Shown in pieces: positions 1-10,207 of a stretch of 64,000 nt of DNA. A program made the position numbers and the translations under genes. The notes under the pieces were generated by a model that worked only from the letters and a program-made list of their open reading frames with translations, was not told the DNA's origin and did no database searches. Source of the DNA: Halalkalibacter akibai JCM 9157. GTDB taxonomy: Bacteria > Bacillota > Bacilli > Bacillales > Bacillaceae_D. The stretch is from the NCBI RefSeq assembly GCF_000513135.1, contig NZ_BAUV01000014.1, positions 22,857-86,856 of the forward strand, given 5' to 3'. Positions within the stretch are counted from its first letter, which is position 1. The number at the start of each line of letters is the position of its first letter.

Positions 1-97
1 AGAGCGGAGCGAGTTGAACCATCATGTAAATAACTAGTAACGAAAGCAGAATAAGAGTAAGACGATATATCCACTTTTGTTGTAATTCCTTGTTCAT
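1..97 (-). CDS. AI-2E family transporter, N-terminal fragment (YrrI-like)
   Basis: Only the first 32 codons lie in the window; the rest runs off the left edge. The visible N-terminus starts MNKELQQKWIYRLTLILLSL and continues into a hydrophobic segment, as expected for the first membrane helix of a polytopic permease. A strong GGAGGTG ribosome site lies just upstream of the ATG. In B. subtilis the gene next to yrrD/recD2 is yrrI, an AI-2E family (PF01594-type) membrane protein, and the visible residues fit that. The assignment rests mostly on synteny. Confidence 0.6.
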   Translation of the reverse strand, partial: MNKELQQKWIYRLTLILLSLLVIYMMVQLAPL

Positions 98-151
98 ACT
101 TGCACACCTCCATCAATTATTGTGTGCAACCAATTCTTATCCATACAAAAA

Positions 152-209
152 AAGAGAGACTCCGTCTAACGACTGCTATAGTCATTAGTAGAATCACTCT
201 TTTTTTTTA
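152..209 (-). terminator. Rho-independent terminator after the zinc-ribbon gene
   Basis: On the minus strand an outer stem AGAGTGATTC/GAGTCTCTCT encloses an inner stem CTAATGAC/GTCGTTAG and is followed by a T run. It ends the yrrD/zinc-ribbon transcript before the permease gene. Its outer stem resembles hairpins at 19924-20004 and 36954-37014. Confidence 0.75.
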
Positions 210-229
210 AAAAAAATCGTCTCTTACGA

Positions 230-427
230 TTACTGGGCTTCCATCTCAATTTGAAGGTCCTGTTCTTCAAACAAATCATCCAATGAGCTTAGTGAGCCGT
301 CTTCTTCAACTTGATGCATGGAGAGCTTACCTTTTGATAAACTCATCTCAACAAAACAATTCCAACAATAATATTGATTCGTTCCAATTTTTCCGATATC
401 TTTGCTCTGGCAATTTGGACAACGCAT
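230..427 (-). CDS. Small zinc-ribbon protein, function unknown
   Basis: A 65-residue protein. It opens with CPNCQSKD and, about 15 residues on, has CWNC, so four cysteines in two CxxC knuckles predict a single bound zinc (rubredoxin-like or zinc-ribbon fold). The C-terminal half is acidic (EEDGSLSSLDDLFEEQ). The start is the ATG at 427, preceded by AGAAGGGAGCC. It begins 17 bp after the restored stop of yrrD (445-447), so it is probably co-transcribed with yrrD and ends at the hairpin at 152-209. I do not recognise a named family. Partner-protein or RNA binding is possible but not shown. Confidence 0.7.
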   Translation of the reverse strand: MRCPNCQSKDIGKIGTNQYYCWNCFVEMSLSKGKLSMHQVEEDGSLSSLDDLFEEQDLQIEMEAQ

Positions 428-444
428 GATTATAAGGCTCCCTT

Positions 445-917
445 CTAATCAGATAGGATGGCACGGCCATCAGCAATCGTTAGACTAGCATTCGTCTTAA
501 CGACTCTACGACCTTCAACTAAGTCTGCTACCAACCTTCCGTTACTTCATACCCTATAATCGTGCCCAGTTCTTCCATAAAATATACGTCCTCCAAAAGC
601 CCTAATTTCTCTCCCTCAGCTGTTAACAAAGCCGTTCCATGTAATTTTTTTTTGCCTGTCTTTAAAGAATAGCAATTTTTTATTTTATGGGTGATCGGCT
701 TTAAATCTTGGGGATGTTCAACCATTACCCCATCTGTACCAATACTTTTAATAGCTGATACAGGAAGAAATTGATGTTTGGTAAACCAACCTTTTGCATC
801 TATCATAAAGCCACATATTGATCCATTCTCATAAAAAAGATCTAATATGTGTCCACATTCTTCGCCAGAAGACAAAGAAATAACCGGTAATCCCTCAACG
901 GTTGAAAATGTCCGCAA
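445..917 (-). pseudogene. yrrD: YrrD, PRC-barrel domain protein, frameshifted
   Basis: The first 129 residues (from MRTFSTVEGLPVISL) form the PRC-barrel-like protein encoded beside recD2 in Bacillus. Reading stops at 528 after GYEVTEGW. In another frame the sequence continues directly as LADLVEGRRVVKTNASLT and ends at the TAG at 445-447, which gives the normal length of about 157 residues. Adding one T to the GGTTGG(T)TAGCAG junction near 530 restores the gene. PRC-barrel proteins bind partner proteins or RNA; no enzymatic role is known for YrrD. The break may be a sequencing error, since four other genes here share the same kind of lesion. Confidence 0.8.
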
Positions 918-961
918 AGCTAATCGCCACCTTTCCGAACATTCTTAGTTTGTGGCTTTTT

Positions 962-3277
962 TTATGTGTTATGTTGGTCAGCTTTTTCCACCTTTAAATT
1001 TTGCAATTTGAATTGTAACATTGAGTTCCTAACTAATTCTTCTTTTTGCGTAATGGCGGTATGCATAGCTTTTAAATCTCCACATAAAAGTAAAAATTGC
1101 TTCGCACGAGTAATTCCCGTATACAGTAAGTTTCTTCGGAGCATTCGTGCATAGTTTTTAACTACAGGCATCACTACAATCGGAAATTCACTACCTTGTG
1201 CTTTATGAATGGAACAACAATAAGCATGAGTAATTTGATTTAAATCTTTTTTCAAATACACGACTTCGATTCCATCAAAGGAGATTACTAATTGATCCTG
1301 TTTTTCCTGATTTTCTTTCGCGTAAAAAATCGCTACAATTTCTCCGCGGTCTCCGTTATACACATTCTCTTCCGGATTGTTTACTAACTGTAGTACAACA
1401 TCTCCAGTTCGATAAACTACATCACCAAAACTTAGTTCTCGGCGTTGTTCCGTTTTCGGATTGAACAAATTTTGCAACATCGTGTTTAATTCCGTTATAC
1501 CCGCGCTACCTTTATACATCGGTGCCAACACTTGAATATCTTTTGCTGTATAGCCTTTTTTGGCTGCATTTTCACAAATTTGCGCAACTACTTGTTGTAC
1601 TTGATCAAGCTGACAAGGAAAGAAGCGTCGATCCTTTTGGGGTTCAGGTAGGTTACCTGGCATTGTACCTTGTTTCATCGCATGTGCAAGTTCAATAATA
1701 GTTGAGCCTTCAGCTTGTCGGTAGATATCAACTAAATGTACGGTCGGAATAACTTTTGAGTCTAGAAAATCGCGCAGCACCTGTCCTGGACCAACAGATG
1801 GTAGTTGGTCTTGGTCACCAACTAAAACGACTTGCATCCCTTTTGGAACAGATTTTAATAACTGATTCATTAACCAAATATCGACCATTGAAGATTCATC
1901 AACAATTAATAATTCTCCCTCTAACGGTTCATGATCTCCTTTATCAAAACCACCATTTCCACCTTTCCAGCCGAGCAGTCGGTGAATGGTCGTCGCAGGT
2001 AATTCTGTCGCCTCACTCATCCGTTTTGCGGCTCTACCTGTTGGGGCAACAAGTAAGATTGGAAATGGGTTCGTTTTTGAATACGCTTTTTCGTCCAAAG
2101 GAAGACCATGCAACCTGGCGTACAACTCTACAATACCCTTGATAACAGTCGTCTTTCCTGTTCCCGGTCCACCTGTTAAGATCATTAATTGAGACGAGAG
2201 AGCAGTTTGAATCGCTTCCTTTTGCGACGGAGCATACTCCATCTTTAGCTCCTCTTCTAACTTCCCTAATGATTTAAGGAATTCCGCTTCAGGAAATTGA
2301 TCCTCAACTTCTTCACTTAACAGCTTGCGAACGCTTGTGACAATCCCTTTTTCAGCAAAATAAAGAGTCTTCATATAAACTCGTTCATCTTCTATATATA
2401 AAACATCTTCCTCATGCATGAGTGAAATTTGTGTTTCAACCTCTTCAACTTCGATTTTTAATTCGTAGCTAGAGAGAAGTGAAATCACATGAGGAATCAG
2501 AGCATTCTTTTCTAAATAAACATGACCGTCTGAAAGACAAAGTTCTTGCAGTAAAAACAAACAACCAGCACGAATTCGATCTGGATGATTTCCTGTAATA
2601 CCGATCGCTGCACCGAGTAAGTCTGCTCTTCTAAATCCTATCCCTTCCACATCGGCAATAAGTTGATAAGGGTTTGTTTGGATAATATCAAGAGCTTGTA
2701 ACCCATAAGCTTGATAAACTTTCATGGAGAGTTCGATACCAAAACCATGCTTTGATAATGTCATCAGAACTTGCTCCACCCCTTGTTGGTCAATCAATTG
2801 TTCATATAAGGCATCAGCTTTATCTTTGGCCAATTTCGGTATTTCATCTAGAACAGAGCGATTCTCAACAATTTTCGTAATGGCTCTTTCCCCTAATGTT
2901 TCCACAATCGTTTCAGCTGTCTTAGTACCAATTCCCGGAAAGCGATCACTTGATAAATATTGAATGATTCCATTTTTGGTTTGTGGTAAATCTCTTCTAA
3001 ATTGCTCGACTTGATATTGGATACCGAATTTAGGATGATCAATTATATGTCCAAAAAACAAAAAAGTCTCTTCTTGCTCTAATTTAGGTAAAACCCCAAC
3101 AACCGTTAGTTTCTTTTCTTTTATCTCTTCATTTGTTTGTTGTACTCGAATAAGTGCGACTGTATAAAAGTTTTCCTCATTCCGAAAAACAATATGAATG
3201 ACGTTGCCCTTTATAAATCCTCGGTCAATAGCTTTTTCATTTTCTGGTAAAAGTGATTCCTCATTCACAATCATCAT
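962..3277 (-). CDS. recD2: ATP-dependent 5'-3' DNA helicase RecD2
   Basis: A 771-residue SF1B helicase of the RecD2/YrrC type, which works without RecBC in repair and replication-fork processing. The N-terminal part carries tandem helix-hairpin-helix-like segments (around residues 90-215, for example FPGIGTKTAETIVE and VEGIGFRRADLLG). The P-loop GGPGTGKTT is near residue 368, the Walker B motif LLIVDESSMVD near 457, and the C-terminal UvrD-like motif HKAQGSEFPIVV near 690. Length is close to the family norm of about 790. It lies 2 bp downstream of the TPR gene, so both are probably one transcript. The start at the ATG pair is preceded by AAGGATG. Confidence 0.95.
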   Translation of the reverse strand: MMIVNEESLLPENEKAIDRGFIKGNVIHIVFRNEENFYTVALIRVQQTNEEIKEKKLTVVGVLPKLEQEETFLFFGHIIDHPKFGIQYQVEQFRRDLPQTKNGIIQYLSSDRFPGIGTKTAETIVETLGERAITKIVENRSVLDEIPKLAKDKADALYEQLIDQQGVEQVLMTLSKHGFGIELSMKVYQAYGLQALDIIQTNPYQLIADVEGIGFRRADLLGAAIGITGNHPDRIRAGCLFLLQELCLSDGHVYLEKNALIPHVISLLSSYELKIEVEEVETQISLMHEEDVLYIEDERVYMKTLYFAEKGIVTSVRKLLSEEVEDQFPEAEFLKSLGKLEEELKMEYAPSQKEAIQTALSSQLMILTGGPGTGKTTVIKGIVELYARLHGLPLDEKAYSKTNPFPILLVAPTGRAAKRMSEATELPATTIHRLLGWKGGNGGFDKGDHEPLEGELLIVDESSMVDIWLMNQLLKSVPKGMQVVLVGDQDQLPSVGPGQVLRDFLDSKVIPTVHLVDIYRQAEGSTIIELAHAMKQGTMPGNLPEPQKDRRFFPCQLDQVQQVVAQICENAAKKGYTAKDIQVLAPMYKGSAGITELNTMLQNLFNPKTEQRRELSFGDVVYRTGDVVLQLVNNPEENVYNGDRGEIVAIFYAKENQEKQDQLVISFDGIEVVYLKKDLNQITHAYCCSIHKAQGSEFPIVVMPVVKNYARMLRRNLLYTGITRAKQFLLLCGDLKAMHTAITQKEELVRNSMLQFKLQNLKVEKADQHNT

Positions 3278-3279
3278 CC

Positions 3280-3933
3280 TTACTTCATAGCTTGTTCGAT
3301 TGTTTTCTTTCCATTGGCTGCTAGCGCGTGATCTGGCTGAATGAGAAGAGCTTTTTCAAAAGCGTCTAAAGCATCTTCTGCTCTTTCTTTATAAGCATAA
3401 GCGACACCTAAATTAAAATAAGCATCTGCATGTTTATTGTCTAATTGAACGACTTCTTCTAGCTCTTTTATTGCTTGATCAATTTGTTCTAATTGTGCTA
3501 AGCATAATCCATATTGAAATCGACCGTCAATGTCTTTTGGCTGAAGTTCTACCGTTGTTTTAAAAGAAGCTAATGCATGAGGAAGAGCTCCTAGTTGGTA
3601 ATAACTCATTCCTAGCATGAAGTGAACATCTGTTTCATCTAATTTTTTTACTAATGCTTGTTTAAACATTTTTACGGCTTCTTCAAATTGGTCTTGTTTA
3701 TAATAAACAGTACCTGCTCCATAATAAGCAGTCGCAGCATCCTCATCTAAACCAATAGCCTTATCAAAGAAAACTAACGCTCGTTCAAACTCTCCTAATA
3801 CTCCAAGCAAATTCCCAAAATTAATAAAACCAGTCGGATCTTTTGGATTTTCCTCAATTGCTTGATTAAACATCTTAGCTGCTTCCTCGTAATTTCGTTC
3901 ATTCATATATGCAATTCCTTTTTCATTAAACAT
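3280..3933 (-). CDS. yrrB: TPR repeat protein (YrrB-like)
   Basis: A 217-residue protein made almost entirely of about six tetratricopeptide repeats of 34 residues. Repeats such as ADAYFNLGVAYAYKERAEDALDAFEKAL show the canonical W/L-G-Y-A-F-A-P spacing. It has no signal peptide or membrane helix, so a cytosolic scaffold is likely. B. subtilis YrrB sits in the same place between mnmA and recD2. Its partner is not established; proximity to tRNA thiolation genes suggests but does not prove a link. The last repeat ends 2 bp before recD2. Confidence 0.9.
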   Translation of the reverse strand: MFNEKGIAYMNERNYEEAAKMFNQAIEENPKDPTGFINFGNLLGVLGEFERALVFFDKAIGLDEDAATAYYGAGTVYYKQDQFEEAVKMFKQALVKKLDETDVHFMLGMSYYQLGALPHALASFKTTVELQPKDIDGRFQYGLCLAQLEQIDQAIKELEEVVQLDNKHADAYFNLGVAYAYKERAEDALDAFEKALLIQPDHALAANGKKTIEQAMK

Positions 3934-3993
3934 GAATATTCCCCATTTCTAAAGGTCTTTTATATCAAACAAAATGAAAGGAAAATACCTAAA

Positions 3994-5109
<1,116 letters not shown>

Positions 5110-5117
5110 CTATATTT

Positions 5118-6284
5118 CTAGCTGATAAATTCCTTTTGTTGTCCAAGCCTTTTTACAATTTGAGCCGTTTGACTGGCAACATGTTCAATCTCTTCTATTG
5201 TATTACCTAGTCCAAAACTAAAGCGAACCGCTGATTGAATGCGTTCAGTAGCCTGGCCAAACATCGCAACAAGAACGTGAGATGGTTCAATCGAACCAGC
5301 CGTACAAGCTGAACCACTTGAAGCACAAATACCAGCTAAATCTAAATTCATTAACAATGATTCTATATTTACACCCGGAAAACTAACATTTAATACATGT
5401 GGCAACCGTTCATGTTGATGTCCGTTAATCATGAATTCAACCTTTTCCTTTAACCAAGTGTCCGTCAGAATTTGAGCAAACTGTTGATAAAGCTCTTGTC
5501 TTTTAGTCATAGATTCAAGTGCTAACTCTAACGCTTTAGCAAATCCAACAATTGCTGCGACATTCTCCGTACCGGCTCTTCGCTTTTTCTCTTGCTCACC
5601 ACCAAATAGTACAGGCTTTACCTTTACTCCATTTCGGATGTACAATAAGCCAATTCCCTTTGGGCCATTAATTTTATGAGCAGATACTGAAAGCATATCT
5701 ATTTTTAATTCATCTAACTTCAAGTTAATTCCACCACAAGCTTGAACAGCATCCGTATGAAAAACGGCTTGATGATTCTCTATCAATTCTCCAATTTCTT
5801 TGATCGGCTGAATCGTTCCTACTTCATTATTTCCAAACATGAGCGTAACAAGAATCGTATCATTTCGCAGAGATTTTTGCACATCATTTAACCTGACCCT
5901 ACCTGTTTCATCTACCGGCAAGTAGGTTACCTCAAACCCCCGTTTTTCGAGTTCTTCACAAGCATGCAAAACGGCATGATGTTCTATTTGAGAAGTAATA
6001 ATATGTTTACCTTTGTTTTCATTTTCAAGAGCATATCCGATAATGGCCATATTGTCCGCCTCGGTTCCGCCACTTGTAAACACGAGAGTTTGCTCAGAGA
6101 CAGCAAACAGACTAGCTAACCGGCTACGTGCTTGATCAAGAGCCTGTCTTGCTTGTCTACCTACTTGATGGATACTTGATGGATTACCAAATAACGTTTG
6201 ATAATATGGAAGCATCTTTTCTAACACATCTGGGTGAAGAGGCGATGTAGCAGCATGATCGACGTAAATTACCTCCACGTTCAT
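5118..6284 (-). CDS. Cysteine desulfurase (YrvO/IscS type), sulfur donor to MnmA
   Basis: A 388-residue class V PLP enzyme that moves sulfur from cysteine to its own active-site cysteine. The PLP lysine is in SVSAHKINGPKG (K204). The persulfide cysteine is in ICASSGSACTAGS near residue 325, with the long loop of the NifS/IscS type I class. Position directly upstream of mnmA matches B. subtilis yrvO, which feeds MnmA. A second desulfurase gene in the window (44213-45340) belongs to the NAD locus. cymR lies upstream on the same strand, so the group may be one operon. Confidence 0.93.
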   Translation of the reverse strand: MNVEVIYVDHAATSPLHPDVLEKMLPYYQTLFGNPSSIHQVGRQARQALDQARSRLASLFAVSEQTLVFTSGGTEADNMAIIGYALENENKGKHIITSQIEHHAVLHACEELEKRGFEVTYLPVDETGRVRLNDVQKSLRNDTILVTLMFGNNEVGTIQPIKEIGELIENHQAVFHTDAVQACGGINLKLDELKIDMLSVSAHKINGPKGIGLLYIRNGVKVKPVLFGGEQEKKRRAGTENVAAIVGFAKALELALESMTKRQELYQQFAQILTDTWLKEKVEFMINGHQHERLPHVLNVSFPGVNIESLLMNLDLAGICASSGSACTAGSIEPSHVLVAMFGQATERIQSAVRFSFGLGNTIEEIEHVASQTAQIVKRLGQQKEFIS

Positions 6285-6325
6285 TCACCTTCTTGTACAT
6301 TAAATTTGTTGTTATCCTTCATTCA

Positions 6326-6745
6326 TTATATATAGAACATAAAATATTCTTGATCACCTGAATCTTCATAATTTGCTAAATCATCTAAAGTCGTGTTATC
6401 AAGTACATCCTTGACAGCATCACGAATTTTTATCCATAAGTTCCGTTTCGCCGGCTCTTCGTCTTCTAACACTTCAACCGGACTAATTGGCCCTTCTAGA
6501 ACTCTAATAATATCTCCGGCAGTAATATCCTTCGCTTCTTTTGCTAACATATAGCCACCATATGCACCACGCACACTCTTAACTAACATCGCATTTCTAA
6601 GGGGCGCAATTAACTGCTCTAAATAATGTTCAGATAAATCATACTCCTTAGCAATAGATTTAAGCGAAATAGGACCTTCTCCCGTTCGTTTAGCTAACGC
6701 CATCATGATGGTAAGGCCGTAACGTCCCTTTGTTGATATCTTCAT
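6326..6745 (-). CDS. cymR: Rrf2-family regulator CymR
   Basis: A 139-residue Rrf2 protein with an N-terminal winged helix (MKISTKGRYGLTIMMALAKR, recognition region EHYLEQLIAPLRNAMLVKSVRGAYGG). No cysteine is visible, which argues for the CymR branch and against the Fe-S IscR branch. CymR represses cysteine and methionine uptake genes in complex with CysK, sensing O-acetylserine. Its location before the cysteine desulfurase gene is as in B. subtilis. The start at 6745 has AAAGAGGGA upstream. The reading frame of the upstream membrane-protein gene runs 56 bp into this gene. Confidence 0.93.
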   Translation of the reverse strand: MKISTKGRYGLTIMMALAKRTGEGPISLKSIAKEYDLSEHYLEQLIAPLRNAMLVKSVRGAYGGYMLAKEAKDITAGDIIRVLEGPISPVEVLEDEEPAKRNLWIKIRDAVKDVLDNTTLDDLANYEDSGDQEYFMFYI

Positions 6746-7385
6746 CCTTATTCCCTCTTTCTATTATATAATCGAATACTCGCTGACATTGTGGCAACGT
6801 AATCCCCACTACCGAGCCAATTCCAAAACAGAATAACAGTGTCCCAATGAAAACTGTTCCACCTAATAACCATCCAAAGGTTAGCACGATGATCTCCATA
6901 AGACCACGAACATACTGAACCTTCCAACCTGTCTTTTCTTGTAAAGCTAACATTAAACTATCACGAGGACCAGCGCCACATCGCGGAGCAATATATATTC
7001 CAATTCCATAACCTATGATAATGATTCCTAAACCCAACATAATATATTGAAAAAAAACGTAAGAAGGTGTTGAGATAAGCCACATAAATACATCAATAAA
7101 CAATCCAACAAAAAGCATATTAATAAAGGCACCTATTTGTGGTAAGGATTTAGTCAACATGGTCGTTAAGAGTAAAATAACTACTCCCATTATAATAGAC
7201 CACGTTCCAACTGTTAAACCGAGTTGAAAGCTCAAGCCTAAATGAAGAACATCCCAAGGAGCTCCTCCTAACTCAGCACGAATCATCAACGCAATCCCTA
7301 AAGACATGACCATTAATCCAAGTAAAAATATTCCCCATCGTAAAAAAAATGTACGTTTACTATGATGATAGACAGGTTTCTCCAA
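6690..7385 (-). CDS. YczE/YitT-type integral membrane protein
   Basis: A 231-residue protein with about five hydrophobic helices. The segments RAELGGAPWDVLHLGLS and IAPRCGAGPRDSLMLAL are characteristic of the YczE/YyaS family of membrane proteins with unknown substrate. The protein is slightly longer than usual: its last ~18 residues are read from sequence that also encodes the CymR N-terminus. Either the overlap is real and couples the two genes, or the stop codon has been lost. It is the first gene of the minus-strand cluster, and the divergent rarA gene lies 205 bp away. Confidence 0.8.
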   Translation of the reverse strand: MEKPVYHHSKRTFFLRWGIFLLGLMVMSLGIALMIRAELGGAPWDVLHLGLSFQLGLTVGTWSIIMGVVILLLTTMLTKSLPQIGAFINMLFVGLFIDVFMWLISTPSYVFFQYIMLGLGIIIIGYGIGIYIAPRCGAGPRDSLMLALQEKTGWKVQYVRGLMEIIVLTFGWLLGGTVFIGTLLFCFGIGSVVGITLPQCQRVFDYIIERGNKDEDINKGTLRPYHHDGVS

Positions 7386-7590
7386 GAGAAAATCCCTTCT
7401 CTCTATATTAATTCTTTGCCATTATAGCACGAAATAGTTCTAGATGGCTTATAAGACAATCAAAAGTATTGATTGAGAAGTCGTTTTAAAGTTTGTTAAT
7501 CAAGGTTGTTTTAAGTCATTATATCGTTGGTTTTTTTACAAGTCATCGTTTACACTTACACTAAGATTCTAATACGGAGGCTTCCCCATT

Positions 7591-8865
7591 ATGAAGAAAC
7601 AACCACTTGCATTTCGAATGCGACCACATAAAGTTGAGGATATCATCGGTCAAACACATTTACTCGGAGAAGGAAGTTTATTAAGGCGCATGGTTGACGT
7701 TGGACAACTTTCTTCAATGATTTTATACGGTCCCCCCGGTATAGGTAAAACTTCAATTGCCAGCGCAATTTCAGGTTCAACAGGTACTCCCTTTAAAATG
7801 TTAAATGCTGTTGTCCATAATAAAAAAGATATGGAAATTGCGGTAGAAGAAGCGAAAATGCACGGACAGCTTATTTTAATATTAGATGAGGTTCATCGTT
7901 TAGATAAAGGAAAGCAAGATTTTTTATTGCCTTACCTTGAAAGTGGATTACTTATTTTAATAGGAGCCACAACAGCTAATCCATATCATTCTATTAATCC
8001 AGCGATACGAAGTCGCTGCCAAATATTCGAGCTTGAACCGCTAACGCCAATTGATATCGAACGAGCGTTACAACGTGCACTAGATGATCATACAAATGGA
8101 TATGGTAAAGAAAAGATCATCGTTGAAGAAGCTGCACTGAGTCATTTAGCCCATGCATGCGGTGGAGACGTTCGCTCAGCTTTGAATGGATTAGAATTAG
8201 CTATCTTGTCTACTTATCCTAATAAAAACGGTGAAAAATACATCCCACTGAAAACAGCAGAAGAATGTATTCAAAAAAGAAGCTTTCAACATGATAAAGA
8301 CGGGGATGCCCATTATGACGTTCTTTCCGCATTTCAAAAATCAATCAGAGGAAGTGACGTGAATGCGGCCTTACATTACCTTGCTAGATTAATTGAAGCT
8401 GGCGATCTTATTAGCATCAATCGACGTTTACTTGTCATTGCCTATGAAGACATTGGACTCTCTAATCCACAAGCGGGACCTCGAACGCTTGCAGCAATCG
8501 AATCCGCGGAAAGACTTGGTTTTCCCGAGGCGCGAATCCCTTTAGCAAATGCAATTATTGAGCTCTGCTTATCTCCTAAGTCAAACTCTGCCTATAAAGC
8601 GCTAGATGCTGCTCTTGCTGATATTCAAAAAGGCAATATCGGAGCAGTCCCTAAGCACTTAAAAGATGCGCATTACCAAGGTGCAACCGAACTCGGGCGT
8701 GGTATTGACTATAAATATCCACACGACTTTGAACACGGTTGGGTTAAGCAACAATACCTACCTGATGCTTTGAAAAACCGATCTTATTATCAACCTAAGC
8801 GAACAGGAAAATTTGAATCGGCTTTAGCCGATGTATATGAACGACTTCAGAAAAATGAAAACTAA
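7591..8865 (+). CDS. rarA: Replication-associated recombination protein RarA (MgsA)
   Basis: A 424-residue AAA+ ATPase related to clamp loaders. Motifs are the Walker A GPPGIGKTS (about residues 49-57), the Walker B ILDEVHRLD, the sensor GATTANPYHSINPAIRSRC and a C-terminal tetramerisation domain with YKYPHDFEHGWV. It acts at stalled replication forks together with SSB. An ATG follows GGAGGCTTCCCCATT. It is the B. subtilis yrvN equivalent and stands alone on the plus strand, divergent from the yczE-like/cymR cluster. Confidence 0.95.
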   Translation: MKKQPLAFRMRPHKVEDIIGQTHLLGEGSLLRRMVDVGQLSSMILYGPPGIGKTSIASAISGSTGTPFKMLNAVVHNKKDMEIAVEEAKMHGQLILILDEVHRLDKGKQDFLLPYLESGLLILIGATTANPYHSINPAIRSRCQIFELEPLTPIDIERALQRALDDHTNGYGKEKIIVEEAALSHLAHACGGDVRSALNGLELAILSTYPNKNGEKYIPLKTAEECIQKRSFQHDKDGDAHYDVLSAFQKSIRGSDVNAALHYLARLIEAGDLISINRRLLVIAYEDIGLSNPQAGPRTLAAIESAERLGFPEARIPLANAIIELCLSPKSNSAYKALDAALADIQKGNIGAVPKHLKDAHYQGATELGRGIDYKYPHDFEHGWVKQQYLPDALKNRSYYQPKRTGKFESALADVYERLQKNEN

Positions 8866-9084
8866 AAATATCTAGTTTTTTCATGTATCTATACAAGTTT
8901 CACATAACTATAGCACCAACTAATATTTTTCTAGATTATTCTTCAATCAATACGTGCTGTACAGCAACGCACTTTCTAATATTTCTGATTACTTTCATCT
9001 TTTTCTATCATCCTTGTATAAATCTTATTCGATCTGGTTAGAATTTGTAGCAACTAGAACAATACTATTTAGGAGTTGATTAGA

Positions 9085-9711
9085 ATGAAAGTAAGACAAG
9101 ATGCTTGGTCACATGAAGATGATGTATTATTAGCAGAAACGGTCCTGAAACATATAAAAGAAGGTAGCACACAATTAAGAGCTTTTGATGAAGTAGGTGA
9201 CGAGTTGAATCGTACTTCTGCAGCTTGCGGATTTAGATGGAACGCAGTCGTCCGTAATCGTTTTATGAAACAAATCGCAGAAGCAAAAAAAGAACGCAAA
9301 GAAAGAAAACGTGCTGCTTCATTTTCTTACTACCCACAAATGAGACCTATGTGGACACCACAACCGATGATGGAACATATGACGCAATCACTAGATAGCG
9401 AGATGTCATTAGAGTCGGTTGTTCAATACCTACAAACATTAGCACAAAGTAACGCTCAAACTCCTGCTCTCCAACGTGAGAATGAAAAGTTAGCTAAAGA
9501 AAATAACGAACTACTAATTCGTAACCAGGAACTTGAACGTGAATTAAAGAAAATTAAACAAGATAATAGTATTATTGAAGAGGATTATCAATCTCTAATT
9601 CAAATAATGAATCGTGCTAGAAGGCTAGCGATCTTAGAAGATGAAGATTCCCTTTCATCTGCTTCATTCAAAATGGACAAGAATGGTAATTTAGAGAAAT
9701 TAGCGAAATAA
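9085..9711 (+). CDS. rsfA: RsfA-family prespore transcription regulator
   Basis: A 208-residue protein. The N-terminus (VRQDAWSHEDDVLLAETVLKHI ... RTSAACGFRWNAVVR) is a Myb/SANT-like DNA-binding domain typical of the RsfA family, which modulates sigma-F-dependent gene expression in the forespore. The C-terminal part (about residues 130-175) is a strong coiled coil with heptads of LQREN/LAKEN/LLIRN. I chose the ATG at 9085, which follows AGGAG at 9071-9075, over an in-frame TTG at 9076 that overlaps the ribosome site. A terminator hairpin follows at 9724. Confidence 0.88.
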   Translation: MKVRQDAWSHEDDVLLAETVLKHIKEGSTQLRAFDEVGDELNRTSAACGFRWNAVVRNRFMKQIAEAKKERKERKRAASFSYYPQMRPMWTPQPMMEHMTQSLDSEMSLESVVQYLQTLAQSNAQTPALQRENEKLAKENNELLIRNQELERELKKIKQDNSIIEEDYQSLIQIMNRARRLAILEDEDSLSSASFKMDKNGNLEKLAK

Positions 9712-9723
9712 GAATGGATAAAA

Positions 9724-9760
9724 ACCAAATGCACCGCAATCGCGGTGCATTCGGTTTATT
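9724..9760 (+). terminator. rsfA terminator
   Basis: ACCAAATGCACCGC pairs with GCGGTGCATTCGGT around an AATC loop with a single mismatch, and TTTATTTT follows. It lies 12 bp after the rsfA stop. Confidence 0.85.
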
Positions 9761-9836
9761 TTAATAATAGCTAACCATTTTTGATTAAGCCATTTACATA
9801 CTTTCGATAGGAGTTGACTTGATGAAGAACTTTCCC

Positions 9837-10120
9837 CTCCAACATCGACCTGGTTTAGGTCTTCAGCAGCCCTATGATAACCTTTTTACTCCAACTTCGA
9901 CCTAGTTTAGGTCTTCATCGGCTCTATGAAGACCTTTTCACTCCAATTTCGACCTGGTTTAGGTCTTCATCGGCTCTATGAAGACCTTTTCACTCCAACT
10001 TCGACCTAGTTTAGGTCTTCAGCAGCACTATGATAACCTTTTTACTCCAACTTCGACCTAGTTTAAGTATTCACCGGCCCTATGAAGACCTTTTTACTCC
10101 AACCTCTGTCAAGTTTAATC
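9837..10120. repeat. 52-bp tandem repeat array (five copies plus a decayed sixth)
   Basis: Copies start at 9837, 9889, 9941, 9993 and 10045, exactly 52 bp apart, with a degraded sixth from 10097. Each unit begins CTCCAACTTCGACCTAG. Units contain GACCT-N5-AGGTC and then a second dyad AGGTCTTCAT-N7-ATGAAGACCT, and both stems share AGGTC. Copies 2 and 3 have perfect second stems; copies 1 and 4 share the variant TGATAACCT and break it. No ORF crosses the array. It fills the gap between rsfA and the tcdA gene, where I see nothing else. Confidence 0.9.
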
Positions 10121-10207
10121 CTTCACATCTTTGATCTCATTGCCTGCTTGCTTATTAGTTTAAGAGTGATCTTTATTAATTGATGTTCATTTTGCTTTTA
10201 CTTATAA

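Noticed and set aside
1756..2142. 128-codon plus-strand ORF inside recD2
   Set aside because: It is an antisense shadow of strongly conserved helicase codons without a convincing start site.
9837..10120. CRISPR array
   Set aside because: The repeats are contiguous with no unique spacers, and no cas genes are nearby.
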